Shown piece after piece: positions 50,564-60,190 of a DNA stretch of 64,000 nucleotides (the first letter of the stretch is position 1; the number at the start of each line of letters is the position of its first letter). This DNA comes from CAINFV01 sp964409235 (GTDB lineage Bacteria; Chlamydiota; Chlamydiia; Chlamydiales; FEN-1388), in NCBI GenBank assembly GCA_964409235.1, contig CAYPCN010000003.1:27168-91167 (forward strand). The letters run 5' to 3'. The notes under the pieces are model-generated. The model was given only the letters and a program-made list of their open reading frames with translations. It was not told where the DNA came from and did no database searches. The position numbers were made by a program, and so were the translations under genes.

Positions 50564-53299
50564 CTATACATGATCTGCAGCAAAGTCCGGTTCGGAGACG
50601 TTGGCATCTCGAGAATACCCAACAATGGCTTCCGGGCCGCCAGAGGCCTGCGTTGAGTAATTGGCGAATTGAGCAAGCTCTTTCCTGTAGGTAAGGGTGA
50701 CATTGCCGATGCCGCCATGTCGGTTTTTCGCAACGACGAGTTCTGCCTGCCCAGGGCGATCATACGGGTCGTAGTACTCTCGTCGAATAAGGAAGATCAC
50801 AATGTCAGCATCCTGCTCTATGCTATTGTGGACAAGGATGTCATTGGCTACAAAGTTGTGGGCTCCCTCGACCGTAAGATCATAGACATCTGCTTCTCCC
50901 CGTTCCGTAATAGAGGAAATCTCATCCCAAACAATGTCGGAGGTGGCCAGAGCTTTCAAGGCGTCTGATGGTAGAAGCGTATGCAGCAGCTGCATCCGTT
51001 GCCGAGAGATTCCTGATCTGAACATTGACGACCCACAGGACGACATCCCAAGCCCAGCCTGAATGTCTCTCCAGGATAGTTCGGAATTCTCCTTTGCCTG
51101 TTTGACAACAGTGTGCCAGGCCTCCTTCGGAATGCGATCCGAAGGAGAATGCCCTTCGAGTCCTTCCACATCTTTGAGGAGGTGGGAGATGCTCTTTCCA
51201 CGCCGCCCTGCGCACCCTATCTTCTCGAGAAAGGCTCTCTGATTGCCAGCGCCTTGCACTCTGACATGGTACGTATCGCGATGCTGCCTTGCTGACGAGG
51301 TCTTGGCGACACTGCTTTGAACGCCGACGCGTAGGAGAAGATGTTGCACTTGTTCGCACAAGAGTTTGCTCGATGATGCGTAGGAGATTGTCACCGCAGG
51401 GTGCTTCCCCTTGGACAGACTTCTCTGTATCGTCCCGTGCGTAGCCCATAGATGATGAAGAAAGAGAGCGATCTGTTGTATTGAGCATGCAGAAAGGCAA
51501 TCAGGGATGCCCTTTTCACGGGCAGCGGCTCCGCTCATCCCCAGCTTTTCCAACCACTGCATCATTGGATGGTGGGTGCCAAGATTGGGAAACGAGATCT
51601 GGCATCGTTTTTTTTGCGTACTAATTATGGCGGTACTGCCAAACAATGTGGCTACTGTGGAGCGAACCGTCTCTATATTTTCTGCATCAGCGCTTGTGGA
51701 GTAGCACGATTGTTGTTCCGAATGGTACCCATCTCCTACGAGGTATGCGAGTAGAATGACCTCCGTATCCTTCAGGGGGCTATGGGTGGTATGAACGGGG
51801 AGGGACCGAGGAATGGCGATGCTCTCTCCTTCGCGCAGGCGATCGAGCGACGTCCAGCCGTCGACGCGTAAAAATGGGTGGTTCGCGCTTGCTGTAATGG
51901 TTCTTCCGCTCCGAGTTTTCAACTCATACACAAGCTTTTTCCCGGAGTAAAAGGCTTTGACCATCGTCTGCTCCCCTATCGTAAGATCGGGGCGTACCGC
52001 GTGGACGGAGAGAGGGGTCTGTCGTTCTCGGTTGGCCAGCTCTTGGATGGTATACATCTTCCCTGTGGTCGCATCGCGGATAATGGTGTCAGCGGCAAGG
52101 CAGCCGCTTTCGCGGAGGTCGCTCATCACAGGCCTATGGCCGGCTCGCTCTTCTACTTTTCGCGATAGCTGGGATAAACAGAGGATAGGAATATCCAGCT
52201 CGCGGGCCAAAATTTTGAGCATCCTCGAAATCTCAGAAATTTCGTTTTGCCGATTTTCAACGGTTTTTGTGGACCCAGAGCCGCTGATGAGTTGGAGGTA
52301 GTCGATGATGATAAGGCCGACTTTATAGCTTTCTTTCATCCGTCGGGCGCGTGCCCTGAGGTCGGTGATCTTCAGTCCTGGCTGGTCATCGATGACGATC
52401 GTATGCTTTTGGATTTCATTGACGGCTTCGACGACCTGGTGGAAGTCCATCGGCGACAGCGATCCCGTTCGGATTTTCGAGGATTCGATTTCTGACTCTG
52501 AGCAGACAATGCGGTGGACGAGCTGCTCTGCTGTCATTTCGAGAGAGAAAATGCCAACGGGAATGTTGTTTTTGAACGCCACGTGTTGAGCGATGTTGAG
52601 CGCTAGCGCCGTCTTTCCCATGGCTGGCCGTGAGGCGAGAATCAGCAGATGGGAATTGTTCAGGCCGTTGATCATCCGGTCTAAGTCAATGAAGTGCGTT
52701 GGGATGCCCGTGATGCCGACTTCTGAGGGGCCGAGGCGTATAAACTGCTCTTGCCGTGCTTCGAGTTCCCTCAGAAAGGGAATCTGGGATTCTGACTCTT
52801 TCCCTGCGAGGACATCGGCGACGAGGATGCCAAATTTGGTAGTACGCGTCTGGCCGATCCGGAAAAACAACTGCTGTGCGTCGTCGAGAGCGGTATCGAC
52901 ATCTTGAGGCTCACTGAGCGCTGATTTTTCCACATGTTGTGCGGACGAGATCATCTGCCGGAGGATGGCTTTGTTCTTCACCACCTCGGTGTACTCTTCG
53001 ATGTAGGCCGAGGTGCCAGCATACTGAGCGAGAGACGTGAGGTAGACAATGCCTCCTACGGCCTGGAGCTTCTCTTGGCGCTTGAGCTCCTCGGCCATGA
53101 GGTGGATGTCAGCAGGCTTATCAGCTTTATACGCATCCTGAAGGCATCGGAAGATCATCTTATGTTCTGAGAAATAGAAATCCGACTCTTCGAGGCGTTC
53201 TGAAGCGATGTTCAGGCTGTTGATCGACGTGAGCATGCAGCCGAGCACCATCATCTCGGCTTCACGGGAGTGGGGAGGGACTTTTACCGATGCATCCAT
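50564..53299 (-). CDS. dnaB: Replicative DNA helicase DnaB with in-frame intein
   Basis: Hexameric replication-fork helicase. The N-terminal helical domain (residues 1-150) leads to the RecA-like core with Walker A ASRPAMGKTALAL near residue 223, Walker B LIIIDYLQLISG near 329, and SQLSRKVEERAGHRPVMSDL. At residue 399 the conserved RESG is broken by a 426-residue intein (400-825), after which the helicase resumes as SIEQDADIVIFL and ends near residue 911. Spliced, the protein would be about 485 residues, normal for DnaB. ATG 53299 is the first Met. The function depends on splicing, because the insertion separates essential catalytic motifs. Confidence 0.96.
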   Translation of the reverse strand: MDASVKVPPHSREAEMMVLGCMLTSINSLNIASERLEESDFYFSEHKMIFRCLQDAYKADKPADIHLMAEELKRQEKLQAVGGIVYLTSLAQYAGTSAYIEEYTEVVKNKAILRQMISSAQHVEKSALSEPQDVDTALDDAQQLFFRIGQTRTTKFGILVADVLAGKESESQIPFLRELEARQEQFIRLGPSEVGITGIPTHFIDLDRMINGLNNSHLLILASRPAMGKTALALNIAQHVAFKNNIPVGIFSLEMTAEQLVHRIVCSESEIESSKIRTGSLSPMDFHQVVEAVNEIQKHTIVIDDQPGLKITDLRARARRMKESYKVGLIIIDYLQLISGSGSTKTVENRQNEISEISRMLKILARELDIPILCLSQLSRKVEERAGHRPVMSDLRESGCLAADTIIRDATTGKMYTIQELANRERQTPLSVHAVRPDLTIGEQTMVKAFYSGKKLVYELKTRSGRTITASANHPFLRVDGWTSLDRLREGESIAIPRSLPVHTTHSPLKDTEVILLAYLVGDGYHSEQQSCYSTSADAENIETVRSTVATLFGSTAIISTQKKRCQISFPNLGTHHPMMQWLEKLGMSGAAAREKGIPDCLSACSIQQIALFLHHLWATHGTIQRSLSKGKHPAVTISYASSSKLLCEQVQHLLLRVGVQSSVAKTSSARQHRDTYHVRVQGAGNQRAFLEKIGCAGRRGKSISHLLKDVEGLEGHSPSDRIPKEAWHTVVKQAKENSELSWRDIQAGLGMSSCGSSMFRSGISRQRMQLLHTLLPSDALKALATSDIVWDEISSITERGEADVYDLTVEGAHNFVANDILVHNSIEQDADIVIFLIRREYYDPYDRPGQAELVVAKNRHGGIGNVTLTYRKELAQFANYSTQASGGPEAIVGYSRDANVSEPDFAADHV
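50825..52102 (-). mobile_element. Intein in dnaB with LAGLIDADG-type endonuclease region
   Basis: Residues 400-825 of the precursor. The first residue is Cys (CLAADTIIRDA, block A), block B is RTITASANHPFLRV, the C-terminal block F/G ends GAHNFVANDILVHN, and the +1 residue is Ser of the C-extein (SIEQD). All splicing residues are present: Cys1, the TxxH-like block B His, the penultimate His, the terminal Asn and Ser+1. The central part has a DOD endonuclease motif (VILLAYLVGDGYHSE) with a weaker second copy (IALFLHHLWATHGTI). The insertion point RESG/SIEQD is the conserved site used by other DnaB inteins. Confidence 0.95.
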
Positions 53300-53337
53300 G
53301 ATCGCCTCAGCTGAATTTCCGGGAACTGCTGCCGATC

Positions 53338-55764
53338 TTATACCAGGAATCCCCCTGTTTTCAACTCATCAGGTAGTTGAATGGCAGCGTCTTCTGAGGC
53401 AACTTCCTGTGGCTGCTGTGCGCGGCGAGCGCCCGCAAAGCGAGAGCGAAAGACGCCGAGTTTCTCTAAGATATACTCCACAGCTTCTGGCCGAGGTCGT
53501 CCTTGTTCGTTGTATACGCTCTCCAAGAGGTAGTCGCTTTTTTGGTCTTCGAGGATAGCTTCGCGTAGTGATTGTCCTGGAATTCTTGGCAGCTCCAGGT
53601 AGTTGTAGATAGAGAGGACGAGTGCCTCTTTCTCTTCTGGATCTTCGGTAGCCTCAATGTGCGGTAGCTCTGCAAGGATTGGGCCATAGCGATCTTGTTT
53701 CCATTCGCTAGCGCCATATTTTTTGTGGAGGTTGAGATAGTGGTCGCGAAACACACTATTCTGCTGTATCTGTTGGATGAGAGAGATGACGATTGCCTGT
53801 GGGTTGTACTGCTCTTGGAATTCTCTCTCAATGCGTTCGTCATGGCGGTGGATGCGAGTATACGGATCATCGAAATGCTCGACCTGCTGAAATCCTGGAA
53901 TTCCAAATTTGGCGCCTAAATTACGCCGGGCGTCAAGAAAGTCATGAGCATCGTTGTCAGGAATTCTTGCGACAATGGTATCGAAGAGGTCGAAGCGAAA
54001 TTCAGCGAGCTGTTTGAGCAGAGCTTCCTCTGGTGTTTCATCTTTTCTGCCAAAACATACCTTAAGGTATTCTCTGAGGATTGTTTCTTGATACCTTCCT
54101 CCGCAGAGCGGTGCTGCGGCGATGATTTCGTGGAGGACTCGGTATGTTTCTTGCGGGTCTTTTTTTTGTTCGAGAGTGGCGATGATATGCTTGACCATTC
54201 GCTTTAATTGGGAAAAAAATTCGATAAACCCACGTTTCCCTTCCACTGGCGTTCCGTAGAAATGCTTTTCACTGGCGAGTCGACCTATGAAGGTATCGAG
54301 CTCAGCTCTGAGGAGCTGGATAGCCTGTGGTGGAGTGAGGGCTTTGGGATCCTGAGCTCGTGCCGACCTGAGAAACTCCCTGGGGTCGACATACGAAGGG
54401 GCGTCGGGTCTTGTCAGATTGAGGGTGTTGAAGAGATCGAGTACGCGCGTGAGAGGGGGATTCCCGACGGGGTCTGCTGCTGGCGGCTCGAAATGGGTAC
54501 ATCCTGTGGCATAGTGCCTGCCATCGAGCTCCCAGTGGGAGAGCTGAAATCTCTGCACTACCTCTTGCGGATAGCGCGTGAGGAGGTATTGGCATGACTG
54601 CCGGAAGTCGTCGGGTGACATTTCTGCAAATAAGGCCGCAGAGTAGGGAGCGTCGTTGAGCAAGAAGGCAATCTCAACGAGGTCTCCAGGAGGTGGAAAG
54701 AGAAAGGCTCTTCCTGTCCTGGCGAGATGTGCTTTCATGGTGCTGCTGCCCATAAGAATGCCTTGAAATGCCTCTTGAGGGCGCTCAAAAATATTTTGAA
54801 GAAACACTGTATACCGTGCTTCACCGATCTGCAGCAGGTCTGGATTGTGGTCTTGGGCGTGGAAAAGGGCCTGTAGAGGGGTATGGCCTTGGGCATTGCG
54901 CATTTGAGGATCGATATGTGGTTGGAGAGTGCGGACCATCTCAGGGCTTCCTAGGAAGAATGCGCGGTGGAGTGCGGAGTTTCCCTTTTCATCTTTTGTG
55001 TGGAAGTTGACATGCCGTGTCAGCATGGCGCGCACGCCAGCAACGAGGTTGGCGGAAACGGCGTTGAGAAGTAGCTTCGCTTGGCCATCGCCATCGTGAA
55101 GAGGGCATCCATCGCTGACAAGGCGGGCAAGAGCGTTGTCTAGCAATCCTTCGACTGCTTGGGTTGCCAGTTGTCGCAGCAGGTCGGGAGGGAGTTCTTT
55201 CATGCACACGCCGTGCTCTGCAAGGGCCAAGAGGACGGGATGATTTTTGTCCGCTGCGGCGAGAGAGACGAACGGCATGAGAAGGTCGGGAGAAAGCGAT
55301 GTTGGAAGGGGGTGCGGTTGTTTTTTGAATGCCTCATACGCTTCTTTGAGGAAGCCGAATTTGAGCTGCAATTCGATTTCGCTGCGATAGCCATGGCGGA
55401 CGAGGCATTCGATGATCGCACGGCTGGAATCGGCCAGCATCTTTTGCATGTTCCGCTCCCCTTCGCTGCCTTTTGAGTAGAAGGCGGTCTTCTGAAATCC
55501 ACTGATGGCTCGCAGTCCGATCCGCAATAGGCGTGCGTGTTGCCGTGTGGGTTCATGGGTATATTCTCGTGCTCGATGACCAAGGTAGTCTACAGCCATC
55601 TTCGTGCCATTTTGCGGAGAGATGTCGCCTACCTTGATAGCTCGCAGAATGCGCTCGTAGAACTGCTGGTCGGATTCGTTCCCCTGGATACAAGGAACGT
55701 GCGCTTCGAACTGAGGCTTGAAAAAGGGGAAAATTAGTGGGAAAGAAGCGGTAGTAGAAGACAT
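53338..55764 (-). CDS. Large ankyrin-repeat protein (paralogue A)
   Basis: An 808-residue protein; ATG 55764 is preferred over GTG 55794 because of start context. Ankyrin-type repeats lie near residues 190-310 (GNSALHRAFFLGSPEMVRTL, NAQGHTPLQALFHAQDHN). The rest is helical and shares several blocks with the neighbouring paralogue, including a C-terminal block with WKQDRYGPILAELPHIEA and a final PRPEAVEYILEKLGVFRSR. No signal peptide. Ankyrin proteins of intracellular bacteria often act inside the host after type III export, so an effector role is plausible but unproven. It lies 140 bases downstream of the paralogue. Confidence 0.85.
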   Translation of the reverse strand: MSSTTASFPLIFPFFKPQFEAHVPCIQGNESDQQFYERILRAIKVGDISPQNGTKMAVDYLGHRAREYTHEPTRQHARLLRIGLRAISGFQKTAFYSKGSEGERNMQKMLADSSRAIIECLVRHGYRSEIELQLKFGFLKEAYEAFKKQPHPLPTSLSPDLLMPFVSLAAADKNHPVLLALAEHGVCMKELPPDLLRQLATQAVEGLLDNALARLVSDGCPLHDGDGQAKLLLNAVSANLVAGVRAMLTRHVNFHTKDEKGNSALHRAFFLGSPEMVRTLQPHIDPQMRNAQGHTPLQALFHAQDHNPDLLQIGEARYTVFLQNIFERPQEAFQGILMGSSTMKAHLARTGRAFLFPPPGDLVEIAFLLNDAPYSAALFAEMSPDDFRQSCQYLLTRYPQEVVQRFQLSHWELDGRHYATGCTHFEPPAADPVGNPPLTRVLDLFNTLNLTRPDAPSYVDPREFLRSARAQDPKALTPPQAIQLLRAELDTFIGRLASEKHFYGTPVEGKRGFIEFFSQLKRMVKHIIATLEQKKDPQETYRVLHEIIAAAPLCGGRYQETILREYLKVCFGRKDETPEEALLKQLAEFRFDLFDTIVARIPDNDAHDFLDARRNLGAKFGIPGFQQVEHFDDPYTRIHRHDERIEREFQEQYNPQAIVISLIQQIQQNSVFRDHYLNLHKKYGASEWKQDRYGPILAELPHIEATEDPEEKEALVLSIYNYLELPRIPGQSLREAILEDQKSDYLLESVYNEQGRPRPEAVEYILEKLGVFRSRFAGARRAQQPQEVASEDAAIQLPDELKTGGFLV

Positions 55765-55902
55765 AGGTAGCATTCCTGGCAAAGTGGTTGACACCCGGCG
55801 TTGAGCTGAGTCACAGTACAGCTCAGTATTGTTCTGTTGGCGTGTAAAGTCGGGATTAAGGGTATGTTAGCGCTGTTGTACGCAACAGCGCTCTCGTACG
55901 TC

Positions 55903-58167
55903 TCACAGCAATCGAGATCGAATGGTGTGCATGCAGCTCAAGAGATACACCGCCGCTTGTGGGCGAAATTTCCCCTGCTCATCAAAAACAGCAGCGCCGA
56001 GATATTCGTTGAACCGATCCTCTTCTACAGCTTTTCGAGCGAGCGCGAGATCTTGGCTGCGAGGCTGAGGTTGCCTATAGCCCATAACGATATCGTGCTT
56101 GGCGAGCAGCTCATCGATGGCGGTCTTCCTCTTTGTGAGATCGCGCTCCTCTTCCAGATGCTGGAGCTGGTCGAGGACTGGGCCATAGCGGTCTTGTTGC
56201 CAATTGGAGGGCATAAAGTGCTTGTGAAGGTCGATGTAGGGATCGCGAATGGAATCCGTATTCGCCTTGAGCGCTTGCAGCAACCAGTCAAGGATAGAGT
56301 AGGGCGTATATCGTGCATAAAACGCCTCTCGGACAGCTGCTGGCCGGCAATCCCCACGATATCCTGGATCTTGGTATTGCGCCTCTTCCTTATGCCCTTG
56401 AATCCCTAATTCTGGCCCTAGGACAATAAGCGCCTTATGGCCATGATGGATTTCTCGATCATGGACGAGGTTCAGCGCTTCGTCAAAGCAGCGGCGCCTG
56501 TGAGTGGCTAAGGCTCGCAGAAAGGCGATATCGCGTTGCGTCGGGTCGATATTGAAGCAAAGGCGTTCGTAGAGGTTGACGGCTGCCGTCGTATACGCTG
56601 TAGCGCAATGCTGAAACGAGCTTCGTAGCTCTTTGAGGGTGGAAAGGGTCGTTGCTGGATCGTTCTTTTTTTCAAGCGTGATCAGAATATGTTTGAGGAG
56701 CAGGTCAATTCTATCGAACCATTGTCCTGTGTTGACAACTGGGACGCCGGCAAAGCGCACTCGGTTCGAGATATTTTTAATACCTGTCTTGAGCTGGCCG
56801 CGAAGCTGTTTGATGGCTTTTTCGCGTGGCAACACCTCTCGATTTGTCGTGCTGTCTCTCCACCATGCTGAGGCGTCCACGTAGTGTGGGGCGGAAGGAT
56901 TATAAAAGTTAAGATTGTCGAACAGCTTGAGGAAGGTTTTCAGGGGCGGATTCTGGGTGCCCAGCGGTGGTACCGGGGCTGACTCTCCTCCCATGCCAAA
57001 GTGGAATGGGTCGATATTGAACGGCATCATCATAAATTGGAGAACGCTGTCGCGATGGTACCGTTGTTCGAGATGGGCACAGGCAGTGAGAAAAGAATGG
57101 GTGCCGATGTCTTTCCAAAGAGCGGCGTTCAGATCTGGGTGGTTGAGAAGGAAGGCCATCTCGACGATGTCGAGGGGGACAGGCGGCACCTTCCCTCCCG
57201 TGATGGTAAAGAGCATCTCGCGGGCTGGAGTTCGTGCTTCAGGGAGATCCTGCTTAAAGAGCGTTTCAAGGAATGCAGGAATGTGAGCGTCATCGATGTT
57301 CCGGTATGGCAGAGCATCGGGGTGGGTGTTGAGCAGAGATTGGAGAGCTGTTTGCTTCCACACATTGGTGCTTTGGGGGTCGACACAACGGAGGAGTACG
57401 CGCACCATTGCGGGATTTCCAAGCAGGAAGGCTCGGTGAAGAGCGGTGTTCTTCTGCGCATCTGTGGTGTGGAGGTTGGCATGGCGTTCTATCAATGCTT
57501 TGACGCTCTCAATCAAGTTTGAGGAGACGGCGTCTAAGAGCATTGGCGACAGCCCTGATGGGTTGAAGATGTGGCACCCCCCTCTGATGAGAGCGGCTAG
57601 GCTAGCGTCTTTTGCACGCAACATGGCGAGAGCCGCTAGCCGATCTTTATCCTCTTGGCTGAGGACGTGTATGGGTGCGCCTTGCGCTATGTAGTCCAGG
57701 GCGTCCTCGTCATTCCGTTGCTGGATTGAGGCGAGGAGCTGATCTTGAAGCGAGGTTGTTCTCTTGGCAGGCGGCGCCTGTAGCTCTGCCTCTCTATGAG
57801 AGGCGGCGAAAATCGATGAGATGCATTCGACAGCTGTGGATGTGATGAGATCGATGGTTTCGCTATGTTTGCTGATCGTCGCTCGATGGGCGTCGGTCCC
57901 CTGTTCGAGGGCTTCTCGAAACATCGAAAGCGTTTCGGCGGCGGCATGTAGTATGTGCGTTGCAGCTTTGTCCTGTGTTTCCAGACAGTAGCCGATGAGC
58001 TCTTCCATTTGTTGAAAAAAGATGCGGAGAATGTCGTTCGTCCGCTCAGGATGGTCCAGAGCTTCTCCTGTCAGGGCCTGAAAATCTCTCGCGTCCCTCG
58101 GTCTAATGACTTGAGGAGTGCTAACAGGAACACGCCAGGGGGGAGGGAGAAGAGTTTCTGTCGTCAT
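55903..58167 (-). CDS. Large ankyrin-repeat protein (paralogue B)
   Basis: A 754-residue protein beginning at ATG 58167. Ankyrin repeats sit near residues 175-300 (NTALHRAFLLGNPAMVRVLL, NVWKQTALQSLLNTHPDAL). Blocks shared with paralogue A include the LDIVEMAFLLNHPDLNAALW segment and the C-terminal WQQDRYGPVLDQLQHLEE and AVFDEQGKFRPQAAVYLLS blocks, showing tandem duplication followed by strong divergence. No signal peptide or membrane span. Function unknown; host-directed effector is a reasonable guess. The upstream 250 bases, shared with the divergent tRNA, are AT-rich and contain TGTAAATTACA-like motifs near 58230. Confidence 0.85.
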   Translation of the reverse strand: MTTETLLPPPWRVPVSTPQVIRPRDARDFQALTGEALDHPERTNDILRIFFQQMEELIGYCLETQDKAATHILHAAAETLSMFREALEQGTDAHRATISKHSETIDLITSTAVECISSIFAASHREAELQAPPAKRTTSLQDQLLASIQQRNDEDALDYIAQGAPIHVLSQEDKDRLAALAMLRAKDASLAALIRGGCHIFNPSGLSPMLLDAVSSNLIESVKALIERHANLHTTDAQKNTALHRAFLLGNPAMVRVLLRCVDPQSTNVWKQTALQSLLNTHPDALPYRNIDDAHIPAFLETLFKQDLPEARTPAREMLFTITGGKVPPVPLDIVEMAFLLNHPDLNAALWKDIGTHSFLTACAHLEQRYHRDSVLQFMMMPFNIDPFHFGMGGESAPVPPLGTQNPPLKTFLKLFDNLNFYNPSAPHYVDASAWWRDSTTNREVLPREKAIKQLRGQLKTGIKNISNRVRFAGVPVVNTGQWFDRIDLLLKHILITLEKKNDPATTLSTLKELRSSFQHCATAYTTAAVNLYERLCFNIDPTQRDIAFLRALATHRRRCFDEALNLVHDREIHHGHKALIVLGPELGIQGHKEEAQYQDPGYRGDCRPAAVREAFYARYTPYSILDWLLQALKANTDSIRDPYIDLHKHFMPSNWQQDRYGPVLDQLQHLEEERDLTKRKTAIDELLAKHDIVMGYRQPQPRSQDLALARKAVEEDRFNEYLGAAVFDEQGKFRPQAAVYLLSCMHTIRSRLL

Positions 58168-58419
58168 TACGCACCTCGATTTGTTACTAATTGAGATGAA
58201 AGTTAATTATAAAACCTTTGTTTACTTCGCTGTAATTTACAATGTCCTCATAAAGATAGTGTAAATGTAAAAGAGTTCGTTTGTGGCATATGTGTTTTCT
58301 CGATTGAAATTTCGTAGCCCGAACATCTTGCGACCAAATCGATGAGTCAGATAGGCTTTTGGGGATGCATAGTCACGGCTCTGTATTCTGACCCAGCGGG
58401 CTGTAGAGATAGAAACAAT

Positions 58420-58507
58420 GGAAAGATGGCTGAGTGGCCGAAAGCGCGTCCCTGCTAAGGACGTGTACCCCTAAAGGGTACCGAGGGTTCGAATCCCTCT
58501 CTTTCCG
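58420..58507 (+). tRNA. tRNA-Ser (GCU anticodon)
   Basis: An 88-base class II tRNA. The acceptor GGAAAGA pairs with TCTTTCC; anticodon stem CGTCC/GGACG encloses the loop CTGCTAA with anticodon GCT; a long variable arm (GTACCCCTAAAGGGTAC) and T-arm GGTTCGAATCC are visible, as expected for serine. Confidence 0.95.
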
Positions 58508-58592
58508 TCTGATTGGAGAATTCCTTCTCCGCTTGAAAGAGAGAAACAGTACACGACACGGATTCAGAGCGAAAGATGGCTAGCGTTGACGC

Positions 58593-59441
58593 TTACTCTG
58601 CGCCTGATGTGATGTTGAGAACAAACAGCTGCTTGATCCCCATGCCAATGGCGTACGATGCAATAGAAACCAGGGCTATGGAGGCGCCCGCAGGCCAGTC
58701 AAGATCGTAGGCGATCACCAGTCCGGCGGCGGTACATCCCATTGAAATCACGACAGACCAAACAACCATATGCGACAGTCGCTGGCAGAACAGGGCGGCG
58801 AGCAGCTGAGGCAATGTGAGCATGGTCATGACAAGGACGATGCCCACTACTTGTGTGAGAGCGACGACTGTAATGGCGATGAGCACGAGCAGCTGACTGT
58901 ACAGCCTGTTGACATGGATACCTTGGAGTTTAGCTTCGTCGACGTCAAAAACGAGGAGCTTGAGCTGCTGAAATTTCATCGTGATGAAGAGGATGCTGAT
59001 AGCGGCAAGGATGGTAAGCATGGCGACATCTCGCTGCGACACCCATAAGATATTGCCGATCAGAACGTTGCTCAGTTCTGTAGTGTAGCCCGGCGTTTTG
59101 GCGATGAGGAGGATACCAAGTGCCATCCCGGCAGCCCAGATACTGGCGATGACGGAGTCTTCACGTTGGTGGAAGGTTCTTTCTGCGTGGGCGATGAGCA
59201 GGGCGGCAGCGATAGCTGTGAGCAGAGCTCCCCACAGCGGTGAGACTGATGGGAATCCGCACGTTCTCTCGAGCCACACGACGAGCCCGATGCCGGCGAG
59301 AACGGCGTGGGAGATGCTCCCGCTGATGAAGGAGATGCGCCGTACGACGACGAATGTTCCAACCGCGCCCCCGACGATCGCTGCGCTGAACCCTGCGAGA
59401 ACGGCTGAGAGCATCAAAGGATTTTCTAAGAAAGCAGTCAT
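58593..59441 (-). CDS. Metal ABC transporter permease (ZnuB/MntB-like)
   Basis: A 282-residue ABC-3 family permease with about eight membrane spans, for example MLSAVLAGFSAAIVGGAVGT, FISGSISHAVLAGIGLVV and VVGIVLVMTMLTLPQLLAAL. The signature region ISGSISHAVLAG is typical of the zinc/manganese importer permeases. ATG 59441 overlaps the stop of the ATPase gene. The set matches chlamydial CT415-417. Metal not determined. Confidence 0.93.
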   Translation of the reverse strand: MTAFLENPLMLSAVLAGFSAAIVGGAVGTFVVVRRISFISGSISHAVLAGIGLVVWLERTCGFPSVSPLWGALLTAIAAALLIAHAERTFHQREDSVIASIWAAGMALGILLIAKTPGYTTELSNVLIGNILWVSQRDVAMLTILAAISILFITMKFQQLKLLVFDVDEAKLQGIHVNRLYSQLLVLIAITVVALTQVVGIVLVMTMLTLPQLLAALFCQRLSHMVVWSVVISMGCTAAGLVIAYDLDWPAGASIALVSIASYAIGMGIKQLFVLNITSGAE

Positions 59442-60187
59442 ACTGATGTTTTTACATGGGGTGTAAGATGGTTCTCTGCGGTTTCTAACAAGGGAATATG
59501 GTAGAGGCCTAGGGCAAAGTGCTCGCAGATCTCTTTGGGATGGAGCATAGCAGCGCCGCCCTGGACACAGAGAATCCCTTCGACGTGGGAGAGGATGGCG
59601 GCGAGATTGTGGGTGACCATGAGAATGGTCATAGCTTCATGCAGTCCGTGGATCGTCTCAAGGATGGCAGCTTCTGCGGCGGGATCCGTGCTCGATGTTG
59701 GCTCGTCGAGCAGGAGGATGGCTGGCTCAGCAGCCAGAGCGCGAGCGATGAGCACGCGCTGTGCTTGCCCTCCGGAGAGAGCTCCAAACACGTGGTTTTC
59801 TAGATGGGAGAGGCCGACGCGGTGGAGAGCTGCTGCTGCTGCTGCCTGGTCTTCTTCGCTATATCTCCCAACCCATGAGAGGTGCCTGGCTCTTCCTCCA
59901 AGAACGACTTCAAAGGCTGTGATGGGGAAATATTTATCAAATTGAAATGTCTGAGGGACGTAGCCGACGCGTGGCGTCGGAGGAGAGGCGCTGTTCATGA
60001 GAATCGTGCCTTCCCATGGCTCTAGCAGGCCTAGCAACAGCTTCAGAAGTGTTGACTTCCCTCCGCCGTTGGGCCCGATGATGCCGAGAAACTTGCCCTT
60101 GTCGACGTGAAACGAGACGTTCTTGAGAATGCATTCTTTGGGATGGTACCCGAAGGAAAGGTGTTCGACGCTAATCGCAACGTCCAT
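59438..60187 (-). CDS. Metal ABC transporter ATPase (ZnuC-like)
   Basis: A 249-residue ABC ATPase with Walker A GPNGGGKSTLL near residue 40, the Q-loop VGYVPQ, signature GALSGGQAQRVLIARALA, Walker B ILLLDEPTSSTD and H-loop VTHN. It energises uptake through the permease. It starts 4 bases before the solute-binding gene on the minus strand and overlaps the permease by 4 bases. Confidence 0.95.
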   Translation of the reverse strand: MDVAISVEHLSFGYHPKECILKNVSFHVDKGKFLGIIGPNGGGKSTLLKLLLGLLEPWEGTILMNSASPPTPRVGYVPQTFQFDKYFPITAFEVVLGGRARHLSWVGRYSEEDQAAAAAALHRVGLSHLENHVFGALSGGQAQRVLIARALAAEPAILLLDEPTSSTDPAAEAAILETIHGLHEAMTILMVTHNLAAILSHVEGILCVQGGAAMLHPKEICEHFALGLYHIPLLETAENHLTPHVKTSV

Positions 60188-60190
60188 GGG

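Noticed and set aside
55837..56409. Plus-strand ORF of 190 residues inside the ankyrin gene
   Set aside because: Shadow of the well-supported minus-strand ankyrin protein; no start context.
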